From: Vibrio proteolyticus NBRC 13287
GTDB taxonomy: Bacteria; Pseudomonadota; Gammaproteobacteria; Enterobacterales; Vibrionaceae
Assembly (NCBI RefSeq): GCF_000467125.1
Contig: NZ_BATJ01000013.1
Coordinates: 62,001-126,000, forward strand
Length of the DNA: 64,000 nucleotides
Direction of reading: 5' to 3'
The first letter of the stretch is position 1. Each line of letters starts with the position of its first letter. Below are positions 8,217 through 17,744 of this stretch, piece by piece. The position numbers and the translations under genes are program-made. The notes under the pieces are model-generated. The model was given only the letters and a program-made list of their open reading frames with translations, did no database searches and was not told where the DNA came from.

Positions 8217-11084
8217 TTAACGCTGAATATCCAACTTATTCAGTAAGGACGGGTAACCCCAGCCATTTTCTCCCGCTTGCACGGTTTCTCCCGTCAGATA
8301 CTCATAGATGGTTGGGGCCAGAGAGCCGTTCTCCTCGCTGGTCATCGGTGTCACCTGCTGACCAATCGGCGCGCCCCAGAAACCGATAAAGGCGTCTTTT
8401 TCCAGATAGCTTTCACCCGCATGACGCCCCGGCACTTTGGTGTTGTAGCCGACACCTTCGCGTGGAAACAGGTTCACCGTTCCGGCCCGGTCCTCTTCGT
8501 ACAAAGCCGCAATCTGTTCAACCGAATCCGGACGGTTACTAAAGCGCGTCAGCTCTCGCCACTCATCGGCACGACACCAACTGCTGACGTGATTCAGGTC
8601 GGCAGACAGACATTTTTTCAGCAGCGAGTTACGTTGCGCCAGCTCCCGCTCATCCGGCAGCGTCAGATACGGATTGAGCGTCTCAATACCCAACAAACGA
8701 GGCTTGCCATTCTCAGCGCGATAGAACAAGCGATCGCCATCGCGAATCACCCATTCATCCAGACGCTTCCCACCCCTCTGACCGATCAGCCGTGTCTCGC
8801 AGCGCGCTGGCTCACATGCCGTTTCTCGCACCGCCATGTAATCGAGCGTATCCCCGAGGCGCGCCAGCGTTTCTGCCATAATATCGATAGGCTGCCCCTG
8901 GCTGTGTTTCGGCGTCCAGGTGGTCAGTTCAGAATAGACAGGTTGTACCTGCCAACCCGATGCGGAGTTGAAGAAATCGAGCATGAAGTTGCCACCGGCG
9001 GTAGACGCCACCACCACATCAATCCCTTGGTTGCTCGGATAATTGAGCGCGTTGGTGATTTTCGGGCCCTCGCCTTCGTCAGAAGAAATTTTCCGCACCA
9101 CCAGCGGATAACCAAGTTCCTGCTCCAGTTCGTGGAACACCACGTTTTCCGGGTTCAACGCATAATAGACAGGCGCCAGACCGTGGTCACCGGCCATGCC
9201 CCACAAAGTCTGACCATAAATTCCGGCATCCTTGTACGTTTCTTCAACCCGACGAATCCAGTAATCCAGACGATTCAACTCGCCGGTCGGCATGATGATC
9301 TCATCACTGAACGGGCCAACAAAGTGGGCAAAATGATCCGGCCAGGGGTTGTAGATCAGGGTGTAATCCGGCATTCCCTGCCCATCCAGTTGTGTGTACT
9401 GCTCGATATCCTGCTCAATCTTCCACTTGCGGGTGAACTTGGTGTAGAAGGTCCAGTAGGAGATGTTCTGGTAATCACGGATATTACGGATCAGGGCGGC
9501 CCGGCGTTGGCGCAACTGCGTCTCGACTTCCGCCCGTTTTTCCAGCTCCCGAACACAGCGCTTTTCACCGAAATCCCGCAGACCTTCCCCCACACCGAGG
9601 TTCACCAGGCCATCGTAACTGGTGTGCGCATTCCAGTCGTATTGCGCGTTACAGTTCAGTGTTTTCAGGTAATTGAGTCGATCAAACATCGTCTGAACCT
9701 GATTTTTCTGCATGATGCGGTCGAGTTGCAGCGCATCATTGCCGAAGAAGTAGTAAGCACGATCTTCATGACGGTCAACAAAATGGAAATTTGGGATACC
9801 GGTGCCGTGCTCACCAGACACCTTCGCACCGGTTTTTATGATCGGCAGATTGCGCACACTGATGGTCGGCGTCGATGAGATGCCGACCCGCGCAATCGAA
9901 TCACGATGATCGGCGTACAGGCGTTTAAAGAAGGGCAGATAGTGTGGATCGCGGTACATCTGCTCCGACAACACCTCCGCAAAACGCATATCCTGCTGAT
10001 GCTCTGGCTCTATCGCGCGGATGTTTGGTTCCATGCCTTGCCGAGCCTGATACTGACGATAAACGTGCTGGATAAACGGTTTACTCGGATCCACCAAGCC
10101 TTCAACGAGCCCTTGCTGCAAGCCGTCGACGGTGATCTGAACAGCAAAGCGGCGCCGTTGCTGTGACTCAAGAAAATCAATCAGTTGTTGCGGCTCATCA
10201 TCGAACGCAGCCTGCATCCAGTTATTGAGCGCGACCTGGCGTTCATCCTGATACACGAACTGGCGGTAGGCTTTGAGCACATTGAGGCGCACAAAATCAA
10301 TCAGGGTAATGGTCAGCGCCTGCGCTTTGTTGTTCTCTTTGTCGGCGTTTTCCGGTCTGCCGTCTTCGAGCACCGCCAGCAACGCGTGTTTCATGTCGCC
10401 CTCTTCCATGCCAGAAGCAGCCTGACTCATCAGGCCAACCACAATAGGCTGGATCTTAGCTATTAACTCGCGATCATGAGGGGTGTCTGACAGGTACTGA
10501 TACTGTTCGGGGAGACGCTCCATATCCTGCCACTCACCAATTTCCACCAGCGCATCGTAGATGGTGACCATCGCCGCATAGAAATCATCGTCAATTTTGA
10601 TCCCCTGCTGATGGCCCTGATCCTTTTTATGCTTGTTCTGCTCAGATTTGACCTCTTCGCTGAGTTGAAACAAGCTGTGTTGAAAGCCCGTCAGCGCTTG
10701 GTCGTCATAGACATTGCGCAAATAACGTTTGAAGGTATCTTCACTGCTGATGCCGGTGTAACGGTCATAATACTGATAGAGAAAATACCCCAGTGGGATT
10801 GCGTATTGCGGATTGGAAATCTGACTGATAACACGTTTTTTGGTGTCGCCGTCGAGTGGCAACGTTAAAACAAAGGCATCCAATGTCATGCCACCAATGG
10901 TAAACAGCGTCGTGTCGCGGGCGAAGCGGGTCGAGTAACTCAGTGAGGATACGACCTGATTTTTCAGCACTTGAGTTGAGTTAAACAGCCCACCGATCAC
11001 CGGGGTATTACCGATATCAGCCTGACCACTAAGCGGCAGCATTGAAAGCCCCAGCAGCCATTTGTTCCAGTTTGACGTTGCCAT
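8217..11084 (-). CDS. Large type I phosphodiesterase / alkaline-phosphatase-superfamily protein
   Basis: Predicted exported metallo-phosphatase or phosphodiesterase of 955 residues. The N-terminus MATSNWNKWLLGLSMLPLSGQA looks like a signal peptide. The central nucleophile block GEHGTGIPNFHFVD lies near residue 424, and metal-ligand motifs WPDHFAHF (near 582) and GMAGDHGLAP (near 631) are the standard order of the alkaline-phosphatase fold. The roughly 400-residue N-terminal region is helical and matches no domain I recognise. ATG 11084 is preferred over the longer frame to 11207 because AAGGA lies 11-15 bases upstream and the signal peptide begins there. It is a single gene, convergent with the lipase. 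The substrate is unknown; phosphodiesters or phosphonates are possible. Confidence 0.72.
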   Translation of the reverse strand: MATSNWNKWLLGLSMLPLSGQADIGNTPVIGGLFNSTQVLKNQVVSSLSYSTRFARDTTLFTIGGMTLDAFVLTLPLDGDTKKRVISQISNPQYAIPLGYFLYQYYDRYTGISSEDTFKRYLRNVYDDQALTGFQHSLFQLSEEVKSEQNKHKKDQGHQQGIKIDDDFYAAMVTIYDALVEIGEWQDMERLPEQYQYLSDTPHDRELIAKIQPIVVGLMSQAASGMEEGDMKHALLAVLEDGRPENADKENNKAQALTITLIDFVRLNVLKAYRQFVYQDERQVALNNWMQAAFDDEPQQLIDFLESQQRRRFAVQITVDGLQQGLVEGLVDPSKPFIQHVYRQYQARQGMEPNIRAIEPEHQQDMRFAEVLSEQMYRDPHYLPFFKRLYADHRDSIARVGISSTPTISVRNLPIIKTGAKVSGEHGTGIPNFHFVDRHEDRAYYFFGNDALQLDRIMQKNQVQTMFDRLNYLKTLNCNAQYDWNAHTSYDGLVNLGVGEGLRDFGEKRCVRELEKRAEVETQLRQRRAALIRNIRDYQNISYWTFYTKFTRKWKIEQDIEQYTQLDGQGMPDYTLIYNPWPDHFAHFVGPFSDEIIMPTGELNRLDYWIRRVEETYKDAGIYGQTLWGMAGDHGLAPVYYALNPENVVFHELEQELGYPLVVRKISSDEGEGPKITNALNYPSNQGIDVVVASTAGGNFMLDFFNSASGWQVQPVYSELTTWTPKHSQGQPIDIMAETLARLGDTLDYMAVRETACEPARCETRLIGQRGGKRLDEWVIRDGDRLFYRAENGKPRLLGIETLNPYLTLPDERELAQRNSLLKKCLSADLNHVSSWCRADEWRELTRFSNRPDSVEQIAALYEEDRAGTVNLFPREGVGYNTKVPGRHAGESYLEKDAFIGFWGAPIGQQVTPMTSEENGSLAPTIYEYLTGETVQAGENGWGYPSLLNKLDIQR

Positions 11085-11206
11085 CCTGCACTTTTCCTTG
11101 AAATCTGAATGACCTAATAGTCCCTCAATTATGCCCGGATATGCAACTCCCGACGAAACAAACCGGTCATCCGATCCGAAAATCTCCCGGACTGGTCGTT
11201 TGAGCA

Positions 11207-11255
11207 TTGATCGTCAATACAAACCGGACTATATTAATCGTCATTCGACGATTAA
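11207..11255 (+). promoter_or_regulatory. arsR promoter with ArsR-type operator
   Basis: TTGATC (11207-11212) and TATATT (11230-11235) with exactly 17 bases between them form a good sigma-70 promoter. A perfect inverted repeat, TTAATCGTC (11234-11242), ATTC, GACGATTAA (11247-11255), overlaps the -10 and start region, the usual place for an ArsR operator. The same core recurs before the ACR3 gene. Confidence 0.75.
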
Positions 11256-11267
11256 CTATAAGCACCT

Positions 11268-11609
11268 ATGGCGACGCAATGTAACATCACGGACCCAAGC
11301 GCGTTTGAGGCCTCTGCGCGACAACTGGAACAAGAGCAACAATTGGCGGCTCAGGCCAAAGCACTGGCGCATCCGGCCAGGATTCGCATCCTCAAGCTAT
11401 TGCTGACGCTGGATAATCTCGGCGGTTGCCTCAACAGTGACCTGGTCAGCCAGCTCGGACTGGCGCAATCGACTGTATCTGAACATTTGCGCATTCTGAA
11501 ACAGGCTGGTTTTATCAGTGCCGAGCCGAATCCGCCGAAAATGTGTTACCGGATCGAACGCCAGGCGCTAAATGGCCACCTGAATTTGCTTGAGGCTATG
11601 TTGTCCTGA
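11268..11609 (+). CDS. arsR: ArsR-family metalloregulator
   Basis: Winged-helix repressor of 113 residues. KALAHPARIRILKLLL followed by the recognition helix region LGLAQSTVSEHLRILKQAGFI is the ArsR signature. Cysteines are at CNIT (near 5), GGCLNSD (near 57) and KMCYRI (near 92), rather than the classical ELCVCDL pair, so arsenite sensing would use a non-canonical site. It probably represses itself and the ACR3 exporter through the shared operator. Repression released by As(III) or Sb(III) is inferred from gene context. Confidence 0.85.
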   Translation: MATQCNITDPSAFEASARQLEQEQQLAAQAKALAHPARIRILKLLLTLDNLGGCLNSDLVSQLGLAQSTVSEHLRILKQAGFISAEPNPPKMCYRIERQALNGHLNLLEAMLS

Positions 11610-11704
11610 GGCGCTTCGCATCGCCACAGGTTAAATACGCCCGCGCCCGAAGCCAAATAGTACGATAACCCGTTAATAAGAAACGAAACATTTAACCACC
11701 AAAC

Positions 11705-11720
11705 ATCGTCTTTCGACGAT
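11705..11720 (+). promoter_or_regulatory. Second ArsR-type operator upstream of the ACR3 gene
   Basis: ATCGTC (11705-11710), TTTC, GACGAT (11715-11720) repeats the core of the arsR operator with the same four-base spacer, 19 bases before the ACR3 ATG. This points to direct ArsR control of the exporter from its own site. Confidence 0.7.
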
Positions 11721-11739
11721 AAACGAACAGAGACACGCT

Positions 11740-12813
11740 ATGAGCACTGAATGCACGCCGGTCAGCTCGACACAAAAAATGAGTTTTCTCGACCGTTATC
11801 TCACCGTATGGATCTTCGTTGCCATGGGCATTGGCGTCACCATCGGAGTCTGGTTCCCGGAAGTGGCTGAGTGGAATGAATCCATGTCGGTCGGCAGCAC
11901 CAATATTCCGCTCGCCATCGGCCTGATCCTGATGATGTATCCTCCGCTCGCGAAAGTGAACTATAGCTTGCTGGGTAAAGTCGCTCAGGATAAACGCGCC
12001 ATCACCCTGTCATTGATCATGAACTGGCTGGTCGGGCCGATCCTGATGTTTGTTCTCGCACTGACATTCCTCGCCGATTATCCGGGTTATATGGTGGGGG
12101 TGATTCTGATTGGCCTGGCACGCTGCATCGCCATGGTACTGGTGTGGAACGACATTGGGGGTGGCAATAAAGAGTATGGCGCGGCGCTGGTGGCCCTCAA
12201 TAGTGCGTTCCAGATTATCACCTACAGCTTTATGGCCTGGTTGTTTATTACTGTCTTGCCACCGATGTTCGGTTATCAGGGGTTTGCCGTCGACATCTCA
12301 ATGGGTGACATTGCCGAAAGCGTCCTGATTTATCTTGGCATCCCATTTGCCGCCGGATTTGTCAGCCGTAACTATCTGGTGGGCGCCAAAGGCGAACAGT
12401 GGTACAACGACGTGTTTATTCCGCGTATTTCGCCGATCACCCTGCTAGCACTGCTGGCGACCATCGTGCTGATGTTCAGCCTCAAAGGTGAGATGATCAT
12501 GCAACTGCCGATGGACGTTGTTCGCGTCGCGATTCCGCTGGCCATTTACTTTGTATTGATGTTCTTTGTCAGCTTCTTCATCGGTAAACGCATGGGGATT
12601 CCTTACGACAAAAACGCCTCAATCGCCTATACCGCTACCGGGAATAATTTCGAACTCGCGATTGCAGTGGCGATCGCTGTATTTGGTATCAACTCCGATC
12701 AAGCGTTTGCTGGCGTGATCGGCCCGCTGATTGAAGTGCCAGTGCTGATTGCGCTGGTGAATGTGGCGCTGAGAATGAAACGGAATTACCATTTACGCAA
12801 CGCTGACGTTTGA
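11740..12813 (+). CDS. arsB: ACR3-family arsenite efflux permease
   Basis: Inner-membrane As(III) exporter of 357 residues with about ten transmembrane helices. Family landmarks are the YLTVWIFVAMGIG start, LMMYPPLAKV (near residue 68), the conserved cysteine in LARCIAMVLVWN (near 129) that is essential in studied ACR3 proteins, and TATGNNFELAIAVAIAVFG near the C-terminus. It lies 130 bases after arsR with its own copy of the operator. No arsenate reductase (arsC) is in the window, so the cell needs one elsewhere to use this for arsenate. The symbol arsB is used loosely; the protein is ACR3-type and not the E. coli ArsB type. Confidence 0.9.
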   Translation: MSTECTPVSSTQKMSFLDRYLTVWIFVAMGIGVTIGVWFPEVAEWNESMSVGSTNIPLAIGLILMMYPPLAKVNYSLLGKVAQDKRAITLSLIMNWLVGPILMFVLALTFLADYPGYMVGVILIGLARCIAMVLVWNDIGGGNKEYGAALVALNSAFQIITYSFMAWLFITVLPPMFGYQGFAVDISMGDIAESVLIYLGIPFAAGFVSRNYLVGAKGEQWYNDVFIPRISPITLLALLATIVLMFSLKGEMIMQLPMDVVRVAIPLAIYFVLMFFVSFFIGKRMGIPYDKNASIAYTATGNNFELAIAVAIAVFGINSDQAFAGVIGPLIEVPVLIALVNVALRMKRNYHLRNADV

Positions 12814-12837
12814 ATCGAGCAGCGTAAAAAACCAACA

Positions 12838-12857
12838 GCCCTCCAGCACCGGAGGGC
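12838..12857 (+). terminator. Hairpin after the arsenite exporter
   Basis: Stem GCCCTCC (12838-12844) / GGAGGGC (12851-12857), loop of six bases, 24 bases after the stop. No T-tract follows, so termination efficiency is uncertain. Confidence 0.5.
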
Positions 12858-13142
12858 TATAGAGCGTCACTCACCAACCGTTCTGAAGCCCCGCACCTTT
12901 CCAGACATCTCTGCGCCCCGACTTGACAAAGTGTTGCAATAACCACATAAAAACAAAGCATTTATTGGATCACTTTTTACCGTATTTCAAACCAAAACCA
13001 AACTTAGGTCACATATTTAAACGAGAAACTCATCAATGACCTCCTAATCTCATTGTTAAGGCGGAATGAAAACTGGAATCAGGATCAATACACATAATCC
13101 ATGCCAGCCGCGCCAAATCTCGTATCAATGAGGAGAATCAGA
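12858..13142 (+). promoter_or_regulatory. Tad operon upstream region with candidate promoter
   Basis: Non-coding, AT-rich leader of the Flp/Tad operon. The best sigma-70 match is TTGACA (12923-12928), 17 bases, CATAAA (12946-12951), which would give a 5' leader of roughly 185 bases. AGGAG at 13131-13135 is the flp ribosome binding site. No obvious regulator site was recognised. Confidence 0.4.
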
Positions 13143-13361
13143 ATGAACGGAATCAATCACTACACCACTCAGCTGTGGTGCAAGCTGTCTGCCTTTATTC
13201 GCGATGACAAAGGTGCATCCGGTATCGAATACGCCATTATTGCCACCATTGCTGCGGTTGCGATCGCACTGTTTGCTGCAGGCGATGACAATATCGCTGA
13301 TCGTATTGCAGCCATTTTGCAATCTGTTAAAGATGCGATGCCAACTACTGTTACACCATAG
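13143..13361 (+). CDS. flp: Flp-family type IVb prepilin
   Basis: Major pilin of the Tad pilus, 72 residues. The prepilin peptidase site is RDDKG|ASGIEYAI, with Glu+5 and Tyr+6 as in Flp pilins, followed by a hydrophobic helix (IIATIAAVAIALFAAG). AGGAG lies seven bases before ATG 13143; the upstream in-frame ATG at 13101 lacks a site and would give an over-long leader. It is first in a run of eleven same-strand genes ending at 22076. Confidence 0.93.
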   Translation: MNGINHYTTQLWCKLSAFIRDDKGASGIEYAIIATIAAVAIALFAAGDDNIADRIAAILQSVKDAMPTTVTP

Positions 13362-13374
13362 TCGATAAAGACCA

Positions 13375-13773
13375 TTGTCTGGCTTAATCATTGGGACACT
13401 GGCGTTGGCCAGTGTCTGGGATATTAAAACCCAGCGAGTGCCCAATCTTATTAGCCTGGTTCTCTTTGTGATTGCGATATTCGCGCTGGTTGTGCAGCCC
13501 GAGCCAGTATCGGTTAAAGCCTTACTCGCCGCCATTCTGGTGACGCTGGCGATCACATTGCCCGGTTATATCAAAGGCAGGTTGGGCGGCGCAGACATCA
13601 AACTACTGCTGGCATTGGCACTACTCAGCAGCTTTGAACAAATGCTCTGGCTGCTGATCACTGCTTTTGTGCTCTTCATCATTTACTGGTGGGTATTTTA
13701 CCGTGATAAGGAACGCGCCCCTTTTGTACCCGCCCTATTTGTAGCTGTGTGTCTGCAAACGTTTATCGTCTGA
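13375..13773 (+). CDS. tadV: TadV/CpaA prepilin peptidase
   Basis: Short aspartyl prepilin peptidase (A24 family) of 132 residues with several membrane helices. It processes Flp and the TadE-like pseudopilins. The two catalytic aspartates are visible at D16 (SVWDIKTQRVPN) and D74 (LGGADIK, the GxGD motif in GGAD form). No ATG is possible because an in-frame stop lies three codons upstream of TTG 13375; the protein begins right at the first helix, so TTG is the likely start. It follows flp by 13 bases. Confidence 0.85.
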   Translation: MSGLIIGTLALASVWDIKTQRVPNLISLVLFVIAIFALVVQPEPVSVKALLAAILVTLAITLPGYIKGRLGGADIKLLLALALLSSFEQMLWLLITAFVLFIIYWWVFYRDKERAPFVPALFVAVCLQTFIV

Positions 13774-13793
13774 GGTTGTGATAAGGAGGCGGT

Positions 13794-14336
13794 ATGGGCC
13801 AATCCTATGCCGGTTTTCAGGGAAAGAAGTTAATACTTAAACAACGGGGCGCCGTCGCGATTGAGACGGTTTTTCTGCTGCCGATTGTTATCATTCTGCT
13901 GTTTGCGATTGTCCACTACAGCATGATTTTTTTTGCGACCACACTGTTTGACTACGCGGCCAAAGAAAGCATCCGCAGTGCCATGTCTCAGGTGGATGAA
14001 AACTGTTACTTCAACGTAGATGGTTGTAGCGATAGCGACACCCTGACGCTGGTCAGCCCAGTGATCCTCGACAGTGCGACTCAAGTGATTCAGGGCGTAA
14101 CACACGGCAGTGGCAACAGTTTAGGGGTTCTGTTTGGCGTCACATTGCCAGCCCGCAACGAGCTGATTTCGGTTTCCGCGATTGATGGCGGTGGTTGCTG
14201 TGAAGTGTCAATCACACTCGATAATTACCGCAATACCCCCTTTTTGCCTCTCAATGTGATCGACGGTTTGCTTCCCGGTGACACATCCGTTTTTCCTGAC
14301 GCCATTACCGCCACTGCGGTACTGAAACTGAACTAG
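13794..14336 (+). CDS. TadE/TadF-like minor pseudopilin
   Basis: Minor pseudopilin of the Tad pilus, 180 residues. It has a short basic leader and then RGAVAIETVFLLPIVIILLFAIVHYSMIFF, the TadE-type processing/hydrophobic segment with Glu+5 (AVAIE). The rest is probably periplasmic with four cysteines (ENCYFNVDGC and GGGCCEV) that could form disulfides. AAGGAGG (13783-13789) precedes the ATG. In Aggregatibacter, tadE and tadF stand near the end of the operon; here the single TadE-like gene is near the front. Confidence 0.8.
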   Translation: MGQSYAGFQGKKLILKQRGAVAIETVFLLPIVIILLFAIVHYSMIFFATTLFDYAAKESIRSAMSQVDENCYFNVDGCSDSDTLTLVSPVILDSATQVIQGVTHGSGNSLGVLFGVTLPARNELISVSAIDGGGCCEVSITLDNYRNTPFLPLNVIDGLLPGDTSVFPDAITATAVLKLN

Positions 14337-14345
14337 GAGCTGGCT

Positions 14346-15299
14346 ATGCGAATCCCACATCTCACTCCGGATCTGCTCAAAGTGGTCGCTGGTCTGTTGT
14401 TCGCCGCGGCACTGATACTTGGCTGGATGGGCTTGAACAGTCAACCGGTAGCAACCACCGCCGTGCAGGTGCAGCCCGCCGAGCCTGAGTTTATTGTCTG
14501 GCGTTTTAATCGCGATCTGCCCGAGGGCGAGCTGCTTGAGCGCCAGTATCTGGACATGACCCGCATTTCGTTTCACAGCAAAAAGAATGTCGAAGATCTG
14601 TCCGTCGCTATCGGTCAACGCCTGAAAAAAGCCGTCTATGCCGGTACAGACTTAACCGTTGATATGCTCTCTGAGCCACGTGCCATCATCGATGAGCTGC
14701 CGGAAGACTACCGAGCCGTGGCGGTGAAAGCCAACGAAGTCATGACCGTGGGTGGCCATATTCGGGCTGGAGACCGGGTCGATTTGATCTACCTGCTCAA
14801 GCCAAACAAAACCACCGGCCCAATGCCGCTGGCCCGTCGTCTGGCTGAAAAGGTTGAAGTACTCGCCATCGGAGATCAGTTGACCAATTCCGCCTCCACC
14901 AGCCGTGAAGACAATGCTAAGTCGGTGGTTCTCGCCATTCATGAAAGCCTGGCGCCGTTGATTCTGCTGGCCGAATCAGCCGGTGAATTGCGTTTGGCCG
15001 TTGTCGGACACGACGACCTGCCACAACCAGCTAAACCCGCACCTACCTATCCGTTATTAGCGAAACGCCTTACGTTCGCCTCAGCCCAATATTCGCCAGC
15101 CAGCGCCGAGCTTGCGGTTAGAACTAAGCCACCAAGGCAGGATTACAGTGTCAATTTGAAGAACCTGACCCGTGAGGAGCCGCAGCCTGAACCAGTCAAA
15201 CCCAATCAGAAAACAACACCCCAAAAACCCGTGCAACGGGCCAGTTACATTGAAGTCATTCAGGGCAGTGAACGCGCCTGGGTAAAAGCAGGCAAGTAA
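14346..15299 (+). CDS. rcpC: RcpC/CpaB Flp pilus assembly protein
   Basis: CpaB-family periplasmic assembly protein of 317 residues, anchored by an N-terminal membrane helix (VVAGLLFAAALILGWMGL). An SAF/RcpC domain follows (residues about 45-230), with the family block EDYRAVAVKANEVMTVGGHIRAGDRVDLIYLL. The C-terminal 60 residues are Pro/Lys-rich. RcpC works with the secretin RcpA, whose gene begins 10 bases later. AGGAG precedes the ATG. Confident by domain and order. Confidence 0.88.
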   Translation: MRIPHLTPDLLKVVAGLLFAAALILGWMGLNSQPVATTAVQVQPAEPEFIVWRFNRDLPEGELLERQYLDMTRISFHSKKNVEDLSVAIGQRLKKAVYAGTDLTVDMLSEPRAIIDELPEDYRAVAVKANEVMTVGGHIRAGDRVDLIYLLKPNKTTGPMPLARRLAEKVEVLAIGDQLTNSASTSREDNAKSVVLAIHESLAPLILLAESAGELRLAVVGHDDLPQPAKPAPTYPLLAKRLTFASAQYSPASAELAVRTKPPRQDYSVNLKNLTREEPQPEPVKPNQKTTPQKPVQRASYIEVIQGSERAWVKAGK

Positions 15300-15309
15300 T
15301 GGAGTATCT

Positions 15310-16470
15310 ATGAGAAGAATAACACTCGGCATCCTTTCTTTTTTTTGGCTATCTTTCGCTTGCTTTGCTAACGATACCATTGCCCTCAAACCGGGCGCTC
15401 AAACCGAGTTTAACAGTAAAGAGAAAACCATTATCCGCGCTGCAATGGGCGACCCCAGCATTGCCACCCTGGATGTCCTGAGTAAGAACAAGCTGCTGAT
15501 ATCCGGCCAGGCCACCGGTGAAACGACTTTACTGCTCTGGTATCGCAATCAGTCTGAACCAGAGCGACATACCGTCGCCGTGTCGCCTGGTTCAGTCGCA
15601 TTGGCCAATATTCAGGTCCAAACCGACATCAAAGTCGTCGAGATCAGTAAAACTGCTCTCAAAGAGGCCGGCTTCTTCTTCGGCAAACAAACCGGCAATA
15701 CCACCATAGGGATAGGCAACAGCTCGTCAGTCAACGGTTTTGGCGATGGTTCCCTGTTTTCCAATAACGGCTTTTTGCCCTTTTCAGATGCGTTCAACGT
15801 GATTATTGGAGACGCTTCCAAAGGCATTCTTGGCACCATCAGTGCTCTGAACGCCAACGGTTTTGCTTACACGCTGGCCGAACCCAGCTTAGTGACTATG
15901 TCGGGTCACACGGCGACCTTTCTGGCTGGAGGTGAATTTCCGTATCCAAAGAGCTCAGACGAAGGCGACATCACTATTGATTTCAAAGAGTTTGGTGTTC
16001 GCCTCCACCTCTCTCCGACAGTGTTGGAAGACGAACGTATTCTGCTCAAAGTGGCACCGGAAGTCAGCGAGTTGAACTATAACCAGGGCGTCAGCACCGC
16101 CGGTATTATCGTGCCCGGCATCAGCGTACGTCGCACCGACACCACCGTACAACTCGGCAACGGCGAAAGCTTTGTGATCAGTGGGTTGATCAGCAGCAAT
16201 ACCATGAAAAATTCCGACCGCTTTCCTGGCTTAGGCGATATCCCGATTCTCGGCGCGTTCTTTCGCTCCAGCCGCCTGGAGCAAAACGACAAAGAACTGA
16301 TGATGGTCGTTACTCCGCATCTGGTCAAACCGCTGGCCAAAGGCGCCAAACTCCCGCCGTTACCGGGAGAGGTTTACCGCCGCTATAACCCCAACTTTTT
16401 TGAACTGATTTTTCTTAATCAGGAGCCGGACGAACTGCCTGCAGGCATCGGCTTCTCGGAAGGCTTGTAA
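15310..16470 (+). CDS. rcpA: RcpA/CpaC secretin of the Tad system
   Basis: Outer-membrane secretin through which the Flp pilus passes, 386 residues with a signal peptide (FWLSFACFA-NDT). An N-terminal BON/pilus-formation N domain (about 20-110) is followed by the secretin domain (about 190-360; FLAGGEFPYP, GVRLHLSPTVLEDERI, FVISGLISS, PILGAFFRS). It is shorter than many RcpA proteins of 450-500 residues, and no RcpB-type lipoprotein gene follows. Confidence 0.9.
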   Translation: MRRITLGILSFFWLSFACFANDTIALKPGAQTEFNSKEKTIIRAAMGDPSIATLDVLSKNKLLISGQATGETTLLLWYRNQSEPERHTVAVSPGSVALANIQVQTDIKVVEISKTALKEAGFFFGKQTGNTTIGIGNSSSVNGFGDGSLFSNNGFLPFSDAFNVIIGDASKGILGTISALNANGFAYTLAEPSLVTMSGHTATFLAGGEFPYPKSSDEGDITIDFKEFGVRLHLSPTVLEDERILLKVAPEVSELNYNQGVSTAGIIVPGISVRRTDTTVQLGNGESFVISGLISSNTMKNSDRFPGLGDIPILGAFFRSSRLEQNDKELMMVVTPHLVKPLAKGAKLPPLPGEVYRRYNPNFFELIFLNQEPDELPAGIGFSEGL

Positions 16471-16481
16471 AGGAGAACACC

Positions 16482-17744
16482 ATGACAGGGATGAGTTGGT
16501 TTTCTTCACCTATACCGCCGGCCTATCAGGAGCTGGATCTCAAGCTGAAAGCGGATCTCCATCAGTTTATTCTGGAGCGAATGGAAGATGACGGCGTCAT
16601 TTTCGATATGGCAGCGGTTGAAAAAGACAACATTTTGCTGCCCGTGACCTCGTATATTCATCAATATCTGGACACCCACAAACTGGACATTCCGGTTGAA
16701 ATTGACAGTCTGGCCAAACAGATCCTGGATGAGATGATCGGCTTCGGGCCCATCGAATCTCTGCTGCAAGACCCAAGTGTCGACGATATTCTAATCAACG
16801 GTCCCAAGCGCGTTTATGTCGAACGCAACGGCCAATTAGAACGCGTGAACCACCACTTCCTCAACGATGAACACGTGATTCGGGTGATTCGACGTATGTT
16901 GTCTCCTCTTGGCCGACGCGTTGATGAGTCGAATCCCATGGTCGATGCCCGCTTACCTGATGGCAGCCGGATCAACGCGATTATTCCGCCTTTGGCGCTG
17001 GATGGTGCATGCTTATCGGTGCGTAAGTTCAAACAGGACGCCTTAACCGAAGACTACCTGCTTGAGCATGGCGCGCTGAGTCATGAAATGATGACCTTCC
17101 TGAAACAGGGCGTCAAAGCCCGCTTCAATATCCTAATCAGCGGTGCGACCGGAGCCGGTAAAACCACACTACTGAACATCCTCAGCCAATATATTCACGA
17201 CCACGAACGTGTTGTCACTATCGAAGATGCGGCGGAATTACAGTTGCGAAACGGTCACGTGGTGCGCCTGGAGACTCGTCCGCCAAACTCAGAAGGCAGC
17301 GGTGAAGTCACTGCGCGTGAACTGCTCAAGAACGCGCTGCGGATGCGGCCAGACCGAATCATTCTCGGGGAAAGCCGCAGTGGTGAAGTACTGGACATGT
17401 TGCAAGCGATGAACACCGGTCATCTGGGTTCAATGAGTACGCTGCACGCCAACTCACCCAGCGATGCGTTGATCCGACTGGAAATGATGGTGACCCTGGC
17501 CGGCTTCAGTTCGAGCGAAAACTTCATTCGCAAAGTGGTGGCGTCGGCGGTGGATGTGATCGTTCAGGTCAACCGTCTGCCAAGCGGTAAACGGTTGATC
17601 ACCGAGATTGTCGAAGTGAATCAGGTGAAAGGCAGTCACATTACCACCACCCCACTCTATCGCTACGACGCTGCCCGAAAGCAGTTCAACAGCATGAATT
17701 CCCTGTCGGATCATCTCCTGCAGCAACTGGAGGACATGCTATGA
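16482..17744 (+). CDS. tadA: TadA/CpaF secretion ATPase
   Basis: Hexameric type II/IV secretion ATPase that powers Flp pilus assembly, 420 residues, cytosolic face of the inner membrane. Walker [14 protein letters not shown] lies near residues 220-231, Walker B-type [21 protein letters not shown] near 287-307, and the CpaF block [22 protein letters not shown] is near 67-90. AAAGGAG precedes the ATG. It starts 11 bases after rcpA, where other tad loci place tadZ; no tadZ gene is present here. Confidence 0.93.
   Translation: MTGMSWFSSPIPPAYQELDLKLKADLHQFILERMEDDGVIFDMAAVEKDNILLPVTSYIHQYLDTHKLDIPVEIDSLAKQILDEMIGFGPIESLLQDPSVDDILINGPKRVYVERNGQLERVNHHFLNDEHVIRVIRRMLSPLGRRVDESNPMVDARLPDGSRINAIIPPLALDGACLSVRKFKQDALTEDYLLEHGALSHEMMTFLKQGVKARFNILISGATGAGKTTLLNILSQYIHDHERVVTIEDAAELQLRNGHVVRLETRPPNSEGSGEVTARELLKNALRMRPDRIILGESRSGEVLDMLQAMNTGHLGSMSTLHANSPSDALIRLEMMVTLAGFSSSENFIRKVVASAVDVIVQVNRLPSGKRLITEIVEVNQVKGSHITTTPLYRYDAARKQFNSMNSLSDHLLQQLEDML

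Noticed and set aside
8277..9878. 533-codon plus-strand frame opposite the phosphodiesterase gene
   Set aside because: The minus-strand protein carries the nucleophile and metal motifs; the opposite frame has no recognisable domain and no ribosome binding site.
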